NCBI RefSeq assembly: GCF_007280415.1
Contig: NZ_VKKU01000001.1
Location: forward strand, 620,001-684,000
DNA from: Sphingorhabdus contaminans
GTDB lineage: Bacteria; Pseudomonadota; Alphaproteobacteria; Sphingomonadales; Sphingomonadaceae
Direction: 5' to 3'
DNA length: 64,000 nt
Shown here in pieces: positions 53,956-64,000 of the stretch (position 1 is the stretch's first letter; every line of letters starts with the position of its first letter). The notes under the pieces are model-generated. The model saw only the letters and a list, made by a program, of their open reading frames with translations, was not told where the DNA came from and made no database searches. The translations under genes and the position numbers were made by a program.

Positions 53956-55992
53956 TTATTGGTCGAGGAACGAGCGCATCTTGCGGCTGCGGCTCGGGTG
54001 TTTCAACTTGCGCAGAGCCTTTGCCTCAATTTGGCGGATACGTTCGCGGGTCACGCTGAACTGCTGCCCGACTTCTTCCAGTGTATGGTCCGTGTTCATG
54101 CCAATGCCAAAACGCATGCGCAACACACGTTCCTCACGCGGGGTGAGGGATGCAAGAACGCGGGTCACCGTTTCCTTGAGATTGGCCTGAATGGCGGCAT
54201 CCACGGGGATAATCGCGTTTTTGTCCTCGATGAAATCACCCAGGTGGCTGTCTTCCTCATCCCCGATCGGGGTTTCAAGGCTGATCGGCTCTTTGGCGAT
54301 TTTCATCACCTTGCGGACCTTTTCCAGCGGCATGGAAAGGCGCTCTGCCATTTCCTCAGGGGTCGGTTCGCGACCCTGTTCGTGCAGGAACTGGCGGCTT
54401 GTGCGGACCAGCTTGTTGATCGTTTCGATCATGTGCACCGGAATACGGATTGTCCGCGCCTGGTCAGCAATCGAGCGGGTGATGGCCTGCCGGATCCACC
54501 ATGTGGCGTAGGTGCTGAACTTGTAGCCGCGGCGATATTCGAATTTGTCGACCGCCTTCATGAGGCCGATATTGCCTTCCTGAATAAGGTCGAGGAACTG
54601 AAGCCCGCGGTTGGTGTATTTCTTGGCAATGGAAATCACGAGGCGCAAATTGGCTTCGACCATTTCCTTTTTCGCGATGCGTGCCTCGCGCTCGCCCTTT
54701 TGCACCATGTTCACGATGCGGCGGAATTCGCCAAGGCTCATGCCGGTATTTGCCGCGATATCGGCAATTTCGGCACGGATGCGTTCGACGGCGTCCGCTT
54801 CGTTGGTCGCAAAGGCATTCCATTTTTTGTCGATGTTCGCGACATCGGCCAGCCAGTTTTCGTCCAGCTCGTGGCCCATATAGCTGTCGAGGAACGCCTT
54901 GCGCGGAACCTTGTGCCGTTCCGCAAGACGCAACATCTGTCCGCCAAGGGCGGTCAGGCGGCGGTTGAACGAATAGAGCTGGTCCACCAGATACTCGATC
55001 TTGTTGGCATGGAACTGGACCGACTCCACTTCGGCGGTCAATTCTTCGCGTAATTTGTGATATTTATTTTCCGAAGCTGCGGAAAATTCTTCACCGGCAT
55101 TCAATGCCCGCATGCGGTCAAGCTGCACGTTGGAGAATTTCTTGAACAGCGATGCGATCTTGGCAAAACGCTCCAAAGCCGCAGGCTTCAGCGCTTCTTC
55201 CATCTGCGCGAGGCTGAGGGTATTGTCCTCTTCCTCTTCTTCGACGGGACGCGCACGGCGTTCGGTCATATCGTCGTCATCATCGTCCGACGATTCCGGT
55301 TCATCCTCAACTTCGTCTTCTTCCTTGTAGGAAGGGCCAGCGGTTTTTTCGCTGATTTCGCCGTCGCCTTCTTCCTCACCGTCTTCGGTCAGGCTTTCAG
55401 GCGCTGGTTCCTTGGACAACATGGCGTCAAGGTCGAGAATTTCGCGCAACTGCATGTTGCCGTCGTTCAGTGCATTGGACCAGTCGATAATGGCATGGAA
55501 CGTGATCGGGCTTTCGCACAGACCCAGGATCATCGTGTCGCGGCCGGATTCGATGCGCTTGGCAATCGCGATCTCGCCTTCGCGGCTGAGCAATTCGACG
55601 GCACCCATTTCGCGCAGATACATGCGGACAGGGTCGTCTGTGCGTTCGCCCGCGCCGGTTTTCTTGGTCGTGTTGGTCAGCGAGCGCGGGTCATTCTCCG
55701 AGATATTGTCGATGGTTTCGACTTCTTCCTCGGGCTCCTCGCCATCTTCACCGGCTTCATCATTCTCGACAATCTGAACGCCCATGTCGTTGATTGCGGA
55801 CATGACGTCTTCAATCTGCTCGGAAGACATCTGGTCCTGCGGCAATGCGGCGTTGAGCTCATCATAGGTCAAAAAGCCCCGGCGTTTCGCCTTTGCGAGC
55901 AGCTTCTTGATGGTCGCATCGTTAAGGTCAATCAGCGGTGCATCACCGTTTTCGGACATATCTTCTTCATTTTCGTTTGCGCGACTTGCCAA
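53956..55992 (-). CDS. rpoD: RNA polymerase primary sigma factor RpoD
   Basis: A 678-residue sigma-70. Region 1.1 begins [21 protein letters not shown]; region 1.2 has [21 protein letters not shown]; a long acidic non-conserved region runs at about 200-255; regions 2.3-2.4 contain [20 protein letters not shown], and region 4.2 ends with [20 protein letters not shown]. The start is most likely TTG 55992 with GGGGA 8 bases before it, because the residues it adds resemble the start of sphingomonad RpoD; ATG 55959 is the alternative. Last gene of yqeY-dnaG-rpoD. Confidence 0.96.
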   Translation of the reverse strand: MASRANENEEDMSENGDAPLIDLNDATIKKLLAKAKRRGFLTYDELNAALPQDQMSSEQIEDVMSAINDMGVQIVENDEAGEDGEEPEEEVETIDNISENDPRSLTNTTKKTGAGERTDDPVRMYLREMGAVELLSREGEIAIAKRIESGRDTMILGLCESPITFHAIIDWSNALNDGNMQLREILDLDAMLSKEPAPESLTEDGEEEGDGEISEKTAGPSYKEEDEVEDEPESSDDDDDDMTERRARPVEEEEEDNTLSLAQMEEALKPAALERFAKIASLFKKFSNVQLDRMRALNAGEEFSAASENKYHKLREELTAEVESVQFHANKIEYLVDQLYSFNRRLTALGGQMLRLAERHKVPRKAFLDSYMGHELDENWLADVANIDKKWNAFATNEADAVERIRAEIADIAANTGMSLGEFRRIVNMVQKGEREARIAKKEMVEANLRLVISIAKKYTNRGLQFLDLIQEGNIGLMKAVDKFEYRRGYKFSTYATWWIRQAITRSIADQARTIRIPVHMIETINKLVRTSRQFLHEQGREPTPEEMAERLSMPLEKVRKVMKIAKEPISLETPIGDEEDSHLGDFIEDKNAIIPVDAAIQANLKETVTRVLASLTPREERVLRMRFGIGMNTDHTLEEVGQQFSVTRERIRQIEAKALRKLKHPSRSRKMRSFLDQ

Positions 55993-56017
55993 AATAATTC
56001 CCCGATAACTCTAAATT

Positions 56018-57883
56018 CTACAATCCGTCCGCATCGCGCCGAAAAAATGCGATGATGCGGTCGTCAAATGCCTTTTTCTCGGCGCGCAATCGTTGCTGTT
56101 CCGCAAAAGTCTCGTCGGTCATCTCCGAACTTGCCCGCAATGTGGCGCGTTCCAAAGCTTCTTCCAGCGCGGGACGCTGCTTCATAAGCCTGATTGCTTC
56201 ACCCAATTCCTTTGAAGCGTTGGACAATCCGTCGCTTCCAACCCCGACATCTCCACGGTTAAAAGCAAAGACTTTGCCGTTGCTGTGGAGAAGCGATATG
56301 GCGACATTATACAACTTCTCGTCCAATATGGTAATTAACCCCTCCGTATCAAGCGATTCTTTGGCAAAACTTGCATCAAGTATCGCACCCAACAATTTTG
56401 CATGATTCGGGTCGGCCGGAACGAAGTCGCTCAGGGCTTCCTGATGATGCTGGATCAGCACGGGATTGCGTAAAAGCGCGCCGAGCACGCCCTGAACCAG
56501 AAAGTCCGAATTTTTGGCGTTGAAGCTCTTGGTTTCTGCGCCGGGCGGCAGGATTTGCGGTGCGCGCCAGTCGCGGGCTTTCCCCTTGCGGGTTGGGATG
56601 CTGGGCTGAAAAGGGGCGCGTGCTTTGGGCGCGAACAGCGTATCGAACCGTTCGCGAAAAGCATCGGCATAATGGCGACGTATTTCGGCATCGGCGATGT
56701 TTGCCATATGCCCGCCTAGCCGTTGCTTGAGACCCGCGCGGTCTTCCGGGGTGTCCAGGGGGCCTGCGGCCACTTCGCTGCGCCAGAGGCGCTCGACGAG
56801 CGGTTCAGAACGGTCGAGGAGTTCGGCGAATGCCTTGGGCCCTGACTTTTTCACCAGATCATCGGGGTCCTGACCCTCGGGCAAGGTAACGAATTGCAGG
56901 CTGTGACCGGGCTTCAGCAGTGGTAACGCCCGCAATGCGGCGCGCATCGCGGCCTTTTGCCCTGCGCTGTCGCCATCAAAGCAGAGCAGGGGCTTTTCGG
57001 TCATCCGCCACAGCATCTGGATTTGTTGCTCCGTCAAAGCGGTTCCCAGTGGCGCGACGGCATCTGCAAAACCGGCCTGTGCGATGGCGATCACGTCCAT
57101 ATAGCCTTCGACAACGATCACGCGCCCCGTCTTGCGGGAGGCAGGCGAGCATTTGTCGAGATTGTAGAGCGTGCGGCCTTTGTCGAACAAGGGGGTGTCC
57201 GGGGAATTGAGATATTTGGGCTCGCCATCGCCCAATATCCGGCCGCCAAAGGCAATGACACGACCACGCGGGTCGCGGATCGGGATCATCAGGCGCCCGC
57301 GGAACCGGTCATAGGGCTCCTTGTCGTCGACCGCGATCAACAGGCCCGCCTCGACCAGCATGGGAATGCCGAATTTCTGCAACGCGGATTTGAGCGCGGT
57401 GCGGTTGTCGGGGGCAAGGCCGAAACCGAATTCCTGGATTGTCTTTGCCGAAAAGCCGCGCTTTTGAAGATAAGAGCGGGCCGCTGCGCCCTCGACGCCC
57501 TGCAACTGCTGGACAAACCAGTCCTGCGCTGCCGTCATGACGTCATATAAATTATTCGCTTTTTCAGCGCGTTGCGCGGCCCTCGGGTCGGCTGCCGGAA
57601 CTTCCATGCCGGCTTCGGCGGCCAGTTCCTTGATGGCGTCCATAAAGGACAACCCCCGCTGGTCCGTCATCCAGCGGATTGCATCGCCATGCGCGGAACA
57701 GCCGAAGCAATGGTAGAACCCCTTTTCATCGTTGATCGTGAAACTGGGCGTCTTTTCATTATGGAAGGGGCAGCAGGCCTTGAACTCGCGCCCCGCACGC
57801 GTGACCTTCACCGTACGGCCGATCAACGCGGACAGCGTGATCCGGGAACGGAGTTCATCAAGCCATTGCGGGGTTAGTGTCAC
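56018..57883 (-). CDS. dnaG: DNA primase DnaG
   Basis: A 621-residue primase. The N-terminal zinc finger is CCPFHNEKTPSFTIN...YHCFGCSAHGD (Cys/His pattern at about residues 37-65). The TOPRIM core has VVEGYMDVIAIAQAG and CFDGDSAGQKAAMRA. The C-terminal part should bind DnaB. It starts one base from the end of yqeY and ends 25 bases before the rpoD start. Confidence 0.96.
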   Translation of the reverse strand: MTLTPQWLDELRSRITLSALIGRTVKVTRAGREFKACCPFHNEKTPSFTINDEKGFYHCFGCSAHGDAIRWMTDQRGLSFMDAIKELAAEAGMEVPAADPRAAQRAEKANNLYDVMTAAQDWFVQQLQGVEGAAARSYLQKRGFSAKTIQEFGFGLAPDNRTALKSALQKFGIPMLVEAGLLIAVDDKEPYDRFRGRLMIPIRDPRGRVIAFGGRILGDGEPKYLNSPDTPLFDKGRTLYNLDKCSPASRKTGRVIVVEGYMDVIAIAQAGFADAVAPLGTALTEQQIQMLWRMTEKPLLCFDGDSAGQKAAMRAALRALPLLKPGHSLQFVTLPEGQDPDDLVKKSGPKAFAELLDRSEPLVERLWRSEVAAGPLDTPEDRAGLKQRLGGHMANIADAEIRRHYADAFRERFDTLFAPKARAPFQPSIPTRKGKARDWRAPQILPPGAETKSFNAKNSDFLVQGVLGALLRNPVLIQHHQEALSDFVPADPNHAKLLGAILDASFAKESLDTEGLITILDEKLYNVAISLLHSNGKVFAFNRGDVGVGSDGLSNASKELGEAIRLMKQRPALEEALERATLRASSEMTDETFAEQQRLRAEKKAFDDRIIAFFRRDADGL

Positions 57884-57884
57884 T

Positions 57885-58337
57885 TCAAGCCAGCGCCGCT
57901 TTCACAAGGCCGCTGGCCTTACTCATGTCGAGTTGCGGGCCGTGGCGTTCTTTCAACGTGGCCATGACGCGTCCCATGTCCTTCACGGTGGAGGCGCCCA
58001 GTTCCGCCTTGATTGCCTCAATGGCCGCGCTGGTTTCGGCTTCGGTCATCTGCGCGGGCAGGAATTCTTCAATGACGGCCAGCTCCGCCGCCTCGACCGC
58101 CGCAAGCTCGGCGCGGCCACCCTGTTCGTACAGGGCAATGGATTCGCGACGCTGCTTCACCATTTTTTGCAGGACTTCGACGACAAGCGCGTCGTCATCG
58201 GGCTGTTGTGACGCGGTGCGCAGCTCGATATCGCGATCCTTGATCTTGGCAAGGATAAGGCGGACGGCGGCAAGGCGGTCTTTTTCGCCCGCCTTCATGG
58301 CAGAGATCTGGGCGGCTTTAATGGTGTCACGAATCAT
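57885..58337 (-). CDS. GatB/YqeY domain protein
   Basis: A 150-residue protein matching the YqeY family, which resembles the tail domain of GatB and may bind tRNA or assist amidation. It has MIRDTIKAAQISAMKAGEKD at the start, IALYEQGGRAELAAVEAAEL and EEFLPAQMTEAETSAAIEA in the middle and MGRVMATLKERHGPQLD near the end. It is the first gene of the yqeY-dnaG-rpoD operon, which replaces the rpsU-dnaG-rpoD of enterobacteria. Confidence 0.9.
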   Translation of the reverse strand: MIRDTIKAAQISAMKAGEKDRLAAVRLILAKIKDRDIELRTASQQPDDDALVVEVLQKMVKQRRESIALYEQGGRAELAAVEAAELAVIEEFLPAQMTEAETSAAIEAIKAELGASTVKDMGRVMATLKERHGPQLDMSKASGLVKAALA

Positions 58338-58520
58338 TTTGCATTTCCGAATTTTTGAAGAGGAAGTGCGTTAGACGAACATCCATTTTTCGTCACCCTC
58401 AACTTCGCCGGGCACTATTCCACAACTTTCTCGTTTTCCGCATTGACGCTGCGGCCCGCCATGTCTAGGCGCGGTGCCTTAGCGACATTGCTGCAACCTT
58501 CTGACCGGAGCGACCCCATC

Positions 58521-59678
58521 ATGGCCGACCCTACCTCTACGCGCGCGCCCACCGGAGCGACAGGCGTATTGGTATTGGCGTCAGGCGAGATCATCTGGGG
58601 CAGGGGCTTTGGAGCCGAAGGACAGGCGGTTGGCGAGGTGTGCTTTAACACTGCGATGACCGGTTATCAGGAGGTGATGACCGACCCGTCCTATGCCGGG
58701 CAGATCATCAACTTCACCTTTCCCCATATCGGCAATGTCGGCGCAAATCCCGAAGATGTGGAGGCGCTGAACCCGCACGCCCTCGGTGCCATTGTGCGCC
58801 AGGATGTGACCGATCCGTCGAATTTCCGAAGCACACAGCATTTCGATGCCTGGATGCAGGCCAATGGCCGCATTGGTATTTCCGGCATCGACACCCGCGC
58901 GCTGACCCGCCTGATCCGCATCAATGGCGCGCCGAACGCGGTTATCGCCCATTCGTCGAGCAGTAAGTTTGATATCCCGGCATTGCTCGCGCAGGCACGG
59001 GCCTCGGCCGGGCTGGAGGGGATGGACCTTGCGAAAGAGGTGACGGCCCTGCAAACCTATGGCTGGGACAGGGGTTTGTGGAAACTGGGTGAGGGTTATG
59101 CCGCCCCTGCAAAGGGCAGTCGCAAGGTTGTCGCCATTGATTACGGTATCAAGCACAATATCCTGCGCAATCTGGTCGATGTCGGTTGCGACGTGACAGT
59201 GGTCCCGGCGACCGCTGCCTTTGACGAGATCATGGCGCACGCACCCGATGGCCTTTTCCTGTCCAACGGCCCGGGCGATCCCGCGGCGACGGGCGAATAT
59301 GCGGTGCCGGTCATCCGGCAATGGCTGGAAACGAAAAAGCCGCTTTTCGGCATCTGCCTCGGGCACCAGATGCTGGGCCTTGCGGTCGGCGCAAAGACCG
59401 AAAAGATGCATCAGGGACACCGCGGTGCCAACCATCCGGTCAAGCGCCTGTCCGATGGCGCGGTCGAGATTACGAGCATGAACCACGGCTTTGCAGTCGA
59501 TGCGGAAACTCTGCCCGCCAATGCCAAGGCAACGCACACCAGCCTGTTTGACGGCTCCAATTGCGGCTTTGAACTGGTCGATCAGCCTGCGTTCAGCGTG
59601 CAATATCACCCCGAGGCCTCACCGGGGCCGCAGGACAGCCATTATCTCTTCGAAAAATTTGCGGGGATGATGGGGTGA
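58521..59678 (+). CDS. carA: Carbamoyl-phosphate synthase small subunit
   Basis: A 385-residue glutaminase subunit that passes ammonia to CarB for arginine and pyrimidine synthesis. The N-terminal domain has FNTAMTGYQEVMTDPSYAGQ; the class I glutaminase has the nucleophile cysteine in FGICLGHQML and the His/Glu pair in QYHPEASPGPQDS. Start ATG 58521 follows a CCGGAG site. First of a three-gene unit with an interposed lipoprotein gene. Confidence 0.96.
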   Translation: MADPTSTRAPTGATGVLVLASGEIIWGRGFGAEGQAVGEVCFNTAMTGYQEVMTDPSYAGQIINFTFPHIGNVGANPEDVEALNPHALGAIVRQDVTDPSNFRSTQHFDAWMQANGRIGISGIDTRALTRLIRINGAPNAVIAHSSSSKFDIPALLAQARASAGLEGMDLAKEVTALQTYGWDRGLWKLGEGYAAPAKGSRKVVAIDYGIKHNILRNLVDVGCDVTVVPATAAFDEIMAHAPDGLFLSNGPGDPAATGEYAVPVIRQWLETKKPLFGICLGHQMLGLAVGAKTEKMHQGHRGANHPVKRLSDGAVEITSMNHGFAVDAETLPANAKATHTSLFDGSNCGFELVDQPAFSVQYHPEASPGPQDSHYLFEKFAGMMG

Positions 59679-60022
59679 GCCAAGCGAGCATCAACTTCTC
59701 GATGGTGATGATCGCAAGCGCGACCCTGATCCTTGGTGCCTGCGGAGACGCCGGCAATAGCAGCTCCGGATCCAAAACAGCGATGACCGAGGCGCAATTT
59801 GCTGAGCTGAAGGCCAATTGCAAGCTGCAGACCGCCCGTTTTGGTCCCTCAACCACGAACGAGACTTCGGTTATTGATGGCGTACCAGTGACGGTTGAAG
59901 AAACAAAGGGAACCAGTGGCGTAATGATCAAGCTCAGCCAGGCCGAAGGCACAGCTGCCTTTTCGTGCATAACCGGCGAGTTTGAGCGCACGGGCGCCGA
60001 AGCTTATGTGAGCATGGAATAA
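59675..60022 (+). CDS. Small putative lipoprotein between carA and carB
   Basis: A 115-residue protein starting at GTG 59675, overlapping the carA stop (GTGA). The N-terminal hydrophobic segment ends in a lipobox-like LILGAC, with the lipidated cysteine at about residue 23, followed by a Gly/Ser/Lys linker. The mature part (about 85 residues) has two more cysteines (NCKLQ and SCITG) and is hydrophilic. carB starts two bases after its stop, so it is locked into the carAB transcript. I recognise no family. Confidence 0.7.
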   Translation: MSQASINFSMVMIASATLILGACGDAGNSSSGSKTAMTEAQFAELKANCKLQTARFGPSTTNETSVIDGVPVTVEETKGTSGVMIKLSQAEGTAAFSCITGEFERTGAEAYVSME

Positions 60023-60024
60023 TA

Positions 60025-63000
60025 ATGCCCAAAAGAACTGACATCTCCTCTATCCTGATCATCGGTGCAGGCCCCATCATTATCGGGCAGGCGTGCGAGT
60101 TTGACTATTCGGGGACGCAGGCGTGCAAAGCGCTGCGGGAGGAGGGCTATCGCATCATCCTCGTCAATTCCAATCCTGCGACAATCATGACCGATCCGGA
60201 CATGGCCGACGCGACCTATGTCGAGCCGATCACGCCCGAAATCGTGGCCAAGATTATTGAAAAGGAACGGCCCGACGCGGTGTTGCCGACGATGGGCGGG
60301 CAAACCGCGCTGAATACGGCGCTTGCCCTTTTCAACGATGGTACGCTTGCCAAATATGGTGTCGAAATGATCGGTGCGGATGCCGAGGCAATCGACAAGG
60401 CCGAAGACCGGATCAAATTCCGCAACGCAATGGACAAGATCGGGCTGGAATCCGCCCGTTCCGGCATCGCGCACAGCCTGGACGAGGCGCTGGAAGTGCT
60501 GGAGCGCACCGGCCTGCCGGCCATCATCCGTCCCAGTTTCACCATGGGCGGCACGGGTGGAGGCATCGCCTATAACCGCGACGAATTTATCCAGATCGTG
60601 ACCGGTGGTCTCGACGCCTCACCCACGACCGAGGTGCTGATCGAGGAATCGCTGCTCGGCTGGAAAGAATATGAGATGGAGGTCGTGCGCGACCGCAATG
60701 ACAATGCCATCATCATCTGTTCCATCGAGAATGTCGATCCGATGGGCGTGCATACAGGTGACTCGATCACCGTCGCCCCTGCCTTGACCCTGACGGACAA
60801 GGAATATCAGATCATGCGCAACGCAAGCATTGCCTGCTTGCGCGAAATCGGCGTGGAAACAGGGGGATCGAACGTACAGTTCGCAGTCAATCCGAAGGAC
60901 GGCCGCCTGATCGTTATCGAGATGAATCCGCGTGTTTCGCGTTCCTCGGCGCTGGCGTCCAAGGCCACCGGCTTCCCGATTGCCAAGGTCGCGGCCAAGT
61001 TGGCGGTCGGCTATACGCTCGACGAGATTACGAACGACATTACCGGCGCCACTCCGGCATCGTTCGAACCGACGATCGACTATGTCGTGACCAAGATCCC
61101 GCGCTTTGCTTTTGAAAAGTTCAAAGGCGCCGAACCGTTGCTGCACACGGCGATGAAGTCGGTGGGCGAGGTGATGGCCATTGGCCGCAACATCCACGAA
61201 AGCATGCAAAAGGCGCTGCGCGGTCTGGAAACCGGACTGTCGGGTTTCAACTATGTCGATGCGCTGCGCGGCGCGTCGAAAGACGAGCTTTCCGCCGAAT
61301 TGTCGCGGGCCACGCCCGACCGCTTGCTGGTCGCTGCGCAGGCACTGCGCGAAGGCATGACCGTTGCGGAAATCCACGCCATTGCGAAATTTGATCCCTG
61401 GTTTCTGGAACGATTGGCCGAAATCATCGCCGAGGAAAATGCGATCAAGGCCAATGGTCTGCCCAATGGTCCGGAGGCTTTGCGCAGGCTGAAGGCTATG
61501 GGCTTTTCGGACAAGCGGCTTGCCTATCTCGCCGTGGAATCGCTCAATATCCGGCCCGGCATGGAAACGGCTGTGCGTCATGGGTCCGGTATCGCGATGC
61601 AGGCGGCGCGCGCCATGGCGGGTGCGGTGACAGAGGACGAGGTTCGCGCCCTGCGGCACAAGTTGGGTGTCCGGCCGGTTTTCAAGCGGATCGACACCTG
61701 CGCTGCCGAATTCGAGGCGAAAACACCTTATATGTATTCGACTTACGAAGCACCGAGCTTCGGAACGCCCGAATGCGAAAGCCAGCCATCCGACCGCGAG
61801 AAAGTCGTGATCTTGGGCGGCGGGCCGAACCGCATCGGACAGGGGATCGAGTTCGACTATTGCTGCGTCCACGCCTGCTTTGCGTTGGCGGATGCTGGGT
61901 ATGAGACCATCATGGTCAACTGCAACCCGGAAACGGTGTCGACCGACTATGACACGTCAGACCGGCTCTATTTCGAACCGCTGACCGCAGAAGATGTGCT
62001 GGAAATCCTTCATGTCGAACAGCAAAAGGGCCGGCTGAAGGGCGTGATTGTCCAATTTGGCGGCCAAACCCCGCTGAATCTGGCCAAAGCGCTGGAGGCG
62101 GCGGGCATTCCGATCCTTGGCACCTCGCCGGATGCGATTGACCTTGCCGAAGACCGGGAGCGTTTTGCCGCGCTCATCAACAAGCTGAAGCTGCGCCAAC
62201 CCCAAAACGGCATCGCGCGCAGCCGGGAAGAGGCCATCGCGGTGGCCGAAAAGATTGGCTACCCTGTATTGATGCGGCCGTCCTATGTGCTCGGTGGCCG
62301 GGCGATGGAAATTGTCGATACGCAGGCGCAGCTTGAAAATTATATCCAGACGGCCGTGATTGTGTCGGGCGACTCGCCCGTCCTGATCGACAGCTATCTG
62401 CGCGATGCTATCGAAGTTGATGTCGACGCGATTTGCGACGGCGACGATGTCGTTGTGGCCGGTATCCTGCAGCATATCGAAGAAGCAGGCGTGCACAGTG
62501 GCGACAGCGCCTGCACCATTCCGCCCTATAGCCTGCCGGCGGACATTATCGCCGAAATCCGGCGTCAGGCGGAATTGCTGGCGTTCAACCTCCACGTCCG
62601 CGGGCTGATGAATGTCCAGTTCGCGGTCAAGGATGGCAAGGTCTATCTGATCGAGGTCAATCCGCGTGCCAGCCGCACGGTACCCTTTGTCGCCAAGGCC
62701 ATCGGCGCGCCGATAGCGAAGATTGCGGCGCGTGTCATGGCGGGCGAAAAGCTGAAAGACTTGCCGCCGATCAAACTCGACATCGATTATATCGCGGTCA
62801 AAGAGGCGGTGTTCCCGTTTGACCGGTTCCCGGGCGTTGACCCTGTCCTGTCGCCGGAAATGAAATCAACCGGCGAAGTCATGGGTATCGACAAGGATTT
62901 TGCGACGGCCTTTGCGAAATCGCAGATCGGCGCGAGGATGCCGCCGCCTATGGGCGGAAAATTGTTTGTATCGGTGAAGGACAGTGACAAGCCGGTGATC

Positions 63001-63345
63001 GTACCGGCGGTCAAACAGGCTATCGAATGCGGATTTTCCGTCTGTGCTACCGGCGGGACTGCCGACTATCTGCGAGCACAGGGAATCGAGGTCGAGCGGG
63101 TGAACAAGGTTGCCCAGGGCCGACCCCATATTGTCGACAAGATCAAGGATGGGGAGATCCACCTGATTTTCAACACGACCGAAGGTTGGCAGAGCCTGAA
63201 AGACAGCGAAGAAATCCGCCGTTCCGCGCTTGTGAACAAGGTTTCGCAATATACGACAGCCGCAGGAAGTGTCGCCGTGGCACAGGCGATTGCGTCCTTG
63301 CAGCAACGGCAACTTGAAGTTCGGCCACTTCAGGACTATTATTAA
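60025..63345 (+). CDS. carB: Carbamoyl-phosphate synthase large subunit
   Basis: A 1106-residue enzyme with two ATP-grasp halves. The first has [20 protein letters not shown] and [20 protein letters not shown], with [16 protein letters not shown]; the second has [38 protein letters not shown] and [14 protein letters not shown]. The C-terminal MGS-like regulatory domain covers about 960-1100. It is usual for the family. It follows the small lipoprotein gene by two bases. Confidence 0.97.
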   Translation: MPKRTDISSILIIGAGPIIIGQACEFDYSGTQACKALREEGYRIILVNSNPATIMTDPDMADATYVEPITPEIVAKIIEKERPDAVLPTMGGQTALNTALALFNDGTLAKYGVEMIGADAEAIDKAEDRIKFRNAMDKIGLESARSGIAHSLDEALEVLERTGLPAIIRPSFTMGGTGGGIAYNRDEFIQIVTGGLDASPTTEVLIEESLLGWKEYEMEVVRDRNDNAIIICSIENVDPMGVHTGDSITVAPALTLTDKEYQIMRNASIACLREIGVETGGSNVQFAVNPKDGRLIVIEMNPRVSRSSALASKATGFPIAKVAAKLAVGYTLDEITNDITGATPASFEPTIDYVVTKIPRFAFEKFKGAEPLLHTAMKSVGEVMAIGRNIHESMQKALRGLETGLSGFNYVDALRGASKDELSAELSRATPDRLLVAAQALREGMTVAEIHAIAKFDPWFLERLAEIIAEENAIKANGLPNGPEALRRLKAMGFSDKRLAYLAVESLNIRPGMETAVRHGSGIAMQAARAMAGAVTEDEVRALRHKLGVRPVFKRIDTCAAEFEAKTPYMYSTYEAPSFGTPECESQPSDREKVVILGGGPNRIGQGIEFDYCCVHACFALADAGYETIMVNCNPETVSTDYDTSDRLYFEPLTAEDVLEILHVEQQKGRLKGVIVQFGGQTPLNLAKALEAAGIPILGTSPDAIDLAEDRERFAALINKLKLRQPQNGIARSREEAIAVAEKIGYPVLMRPSYVLGGRAMEIVDTQAQLENYIQTAVIVSGDSPVLIDSYLRDAIEVDVDAICDGDDVVVAGILQHIEEAGVHSGDSACTIPPYSLPADIIAEIRRQAELLAFNLHVRGLMNVQFAVKDGKVYLIEVNPRASRTVPFVAKAIGAPIAKIAARVMAGEKLKDLPPIKLDIDYIAVKEAVFPFDRFPGVDPVLSPEMKSTGEVMGIDKDFATAFAKSQIGARMPPPMGGKLFVSVKDSDKPVIVPAVKQAIECGFSVCATGGTADYLRAQGIEVERVNKVAQGRPHIVDKIKDGEIHLIFNTTEGWQSLKDSEEIRRSALVNKVSQYTTAAGSVAVAQAIASLQQRQLEVRPLQDYY

Positions 63346-63441
63346 CGGAAGCAGTATCTCTCCTCTAAATTTGAAACTGCATATCGGATGGGTTTGACCG
63401 CTCCTCCGATTGGGAAGTTTTTGTGACGAAGGGCAGCCAAA

Positions 63442-63918
63442 ATGGCGAGTTTTGAAAAATATCCGATGTTGGCCGAAGGCTATGAAAAGCTGATGACCGA
63501 CCTGAAGCGCCTCCGTGACGAGCGCCCGATGATTGTGGATGCAATCGAGGAAGCACGTGCGCATGGCGATTTATCGGAAAATGCCGAATATCACGCTGCC
63601 AAGGAACGTCAGGGCCAGGTCGAAGCCGCGATTTCCGAAATCGAGGACAAGATCGGCCGCGCGCAGATTATCGATCCGTCGACACTGTCGGGTGACAAGA
63701 TTGTCTTTGGTGCCACCGTCACCTTGCTGGATGACGATGACAAGCCCGTGCGTTACCAGTTGGTGGGCGAAACGGAGGCCGATGCCAAGGCTGGCCGGAT
63801 TTCCTATAATTCGCCGCTGGGCCGGGCCCTGATTGGCCGCGTGGTCGATGACGAAATCGAGCTGACCGTGCCGTCGGGCGACAAATATTATCTCGTGTCG
63901 AAGATCGAGTTTATCTGA
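63442..63918 (+). CDS. greA: Transcription elongation factor GreA
   Basis: A 158-residue protein that lets RNA polymerase cleave backtracked transcripts. The N-terminal coiled coil has [20 protein letters not shown] and the tip motif [20 protein letters not shown]; the C-terminal FKBP-like domain has [14 protein letters not shown] and [21 protein letters not shown] 63442 lies 96 bases after carB. Confidence 0.96.
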   Translation: MASFEKYPMLAEGYEKLMTDLKRLRDERPMIVDAIEEARAHGDLSENAEYHAAKERQGQVEAAISEIEDKIGRAQIIDPSTLSGDKIVFGATVTLLDDDDKPVRYQLVGETEADAKAGRISYNSPLGRALIGRVVDDEIELTVPSGDKYYLVSKIEFI

Positions 63919-63919
63919 A

Positions 63920-64000
63920 TTGACCCCGGAAGATCAAAATCATGCCGCCCAATCCGTTGAAGAGCGGATGGGGGTGATTTTGTGCGAAATGTCCGGAACG
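63920..64000 (+). CDS. Possible start of a further gene, cut by the window edge
   Basis: From a TTG at 63920, one base after the greA stop codon, a frame stays open for 27 codons to the edge (MTPEDQNHAAQSVEERMGVI and on). No strong ribosome-binding site is visible and the stretch is too short to identify. It could equally be an untranslated region with a later start. Confidence 0.3.
   Translation, partial: MTPEDQNHAAQSVEERMGVILCEMSGT

Overview
The window is chromosomal DNA of an alphaproteobacterium, most likely a sphingomonad (Sphingopyxis/Sphingorhabdus-like). The reasons are the sequence style of RpoD, AhcY and ArgJ, an alphaproteobacterial AddAB pair, a DivL-type kinase with tyrosine at the phospho-acceptor site, and the divL-tsaE-amgK-murU-addB-addA-trxA gene string. 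I see no phage, IS element, CRISPR array, rRNA or plasmid gene. It is almost all dense coding sequence with many 4-base ATGA overlaps; no gap between genes exceeds about 260 bases.

Layout. 0-3.3 kb: end of trmD, rplS, asd, then a dimethylargininase gene coupled to a DsbA-like isomerase gene. 3.3-6.3 kb: a minus-strand marR-emrA-emrB drug-efflux operon with a candidate operator. 6.4-8.3 kb: three coupled genes (hydrolase, GNAT, membrane protein). 8.3-13.6 kb: M2 metallopeptidase, a Lys/Ala-rich H1-like protein, AMP nucleosidase, a peroxiredoxin and a small four-cysteine exported protein. 13.6-26.4 kb: ahcY with a possible start-codon-sequestering leader, then the long operon divL-tsaE-amgK-murU-addB-addA and trxA, which mixes cell-cycle signalling, tRNA modification, MurNAc salvage and double-strand-break repair. 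26.5-33 kb: argJ, a TonB-domain protein, a small exported protein just upstream of secA, secA, a TSUP permease and tRNA-Asn. 33-36.2 kb: moaA-nadK and an EAL protein. 36.2-42.6 kb: a hairpin-rich intergenic repeat, mfd, sdhE, recG and a PilZ protein. 42.7-51.6 kb: tyrS, a DOMON-like protein coupled to a DUF1343 (NamZ-like) hydrolase, a DUF418 membrane protein, and a MoxR/VWA chaperone pair split by an opposite-strand soluble MCP-like gene. 51.9-58.3 kb: an acyltransferase/SGNH protein, then the minus-strand yqeY-dnaG-rpoD macromolecular-synthesis operon. 58.5-64 kb: carA, a small lipoprotein gene, carB, greA and perhaps the start of another gene.

The genes are mostly housekeeping. The accessory interest lies in regulation: DivL with no histidine, two or three c-di-GMP proteins, small exported proteins inserted in core operons (before secA and between carA and carB), and a stretch from about 6.4 to 16.8 kb that reads as lower in G+C than its surroundings, with the change falling inside divL.
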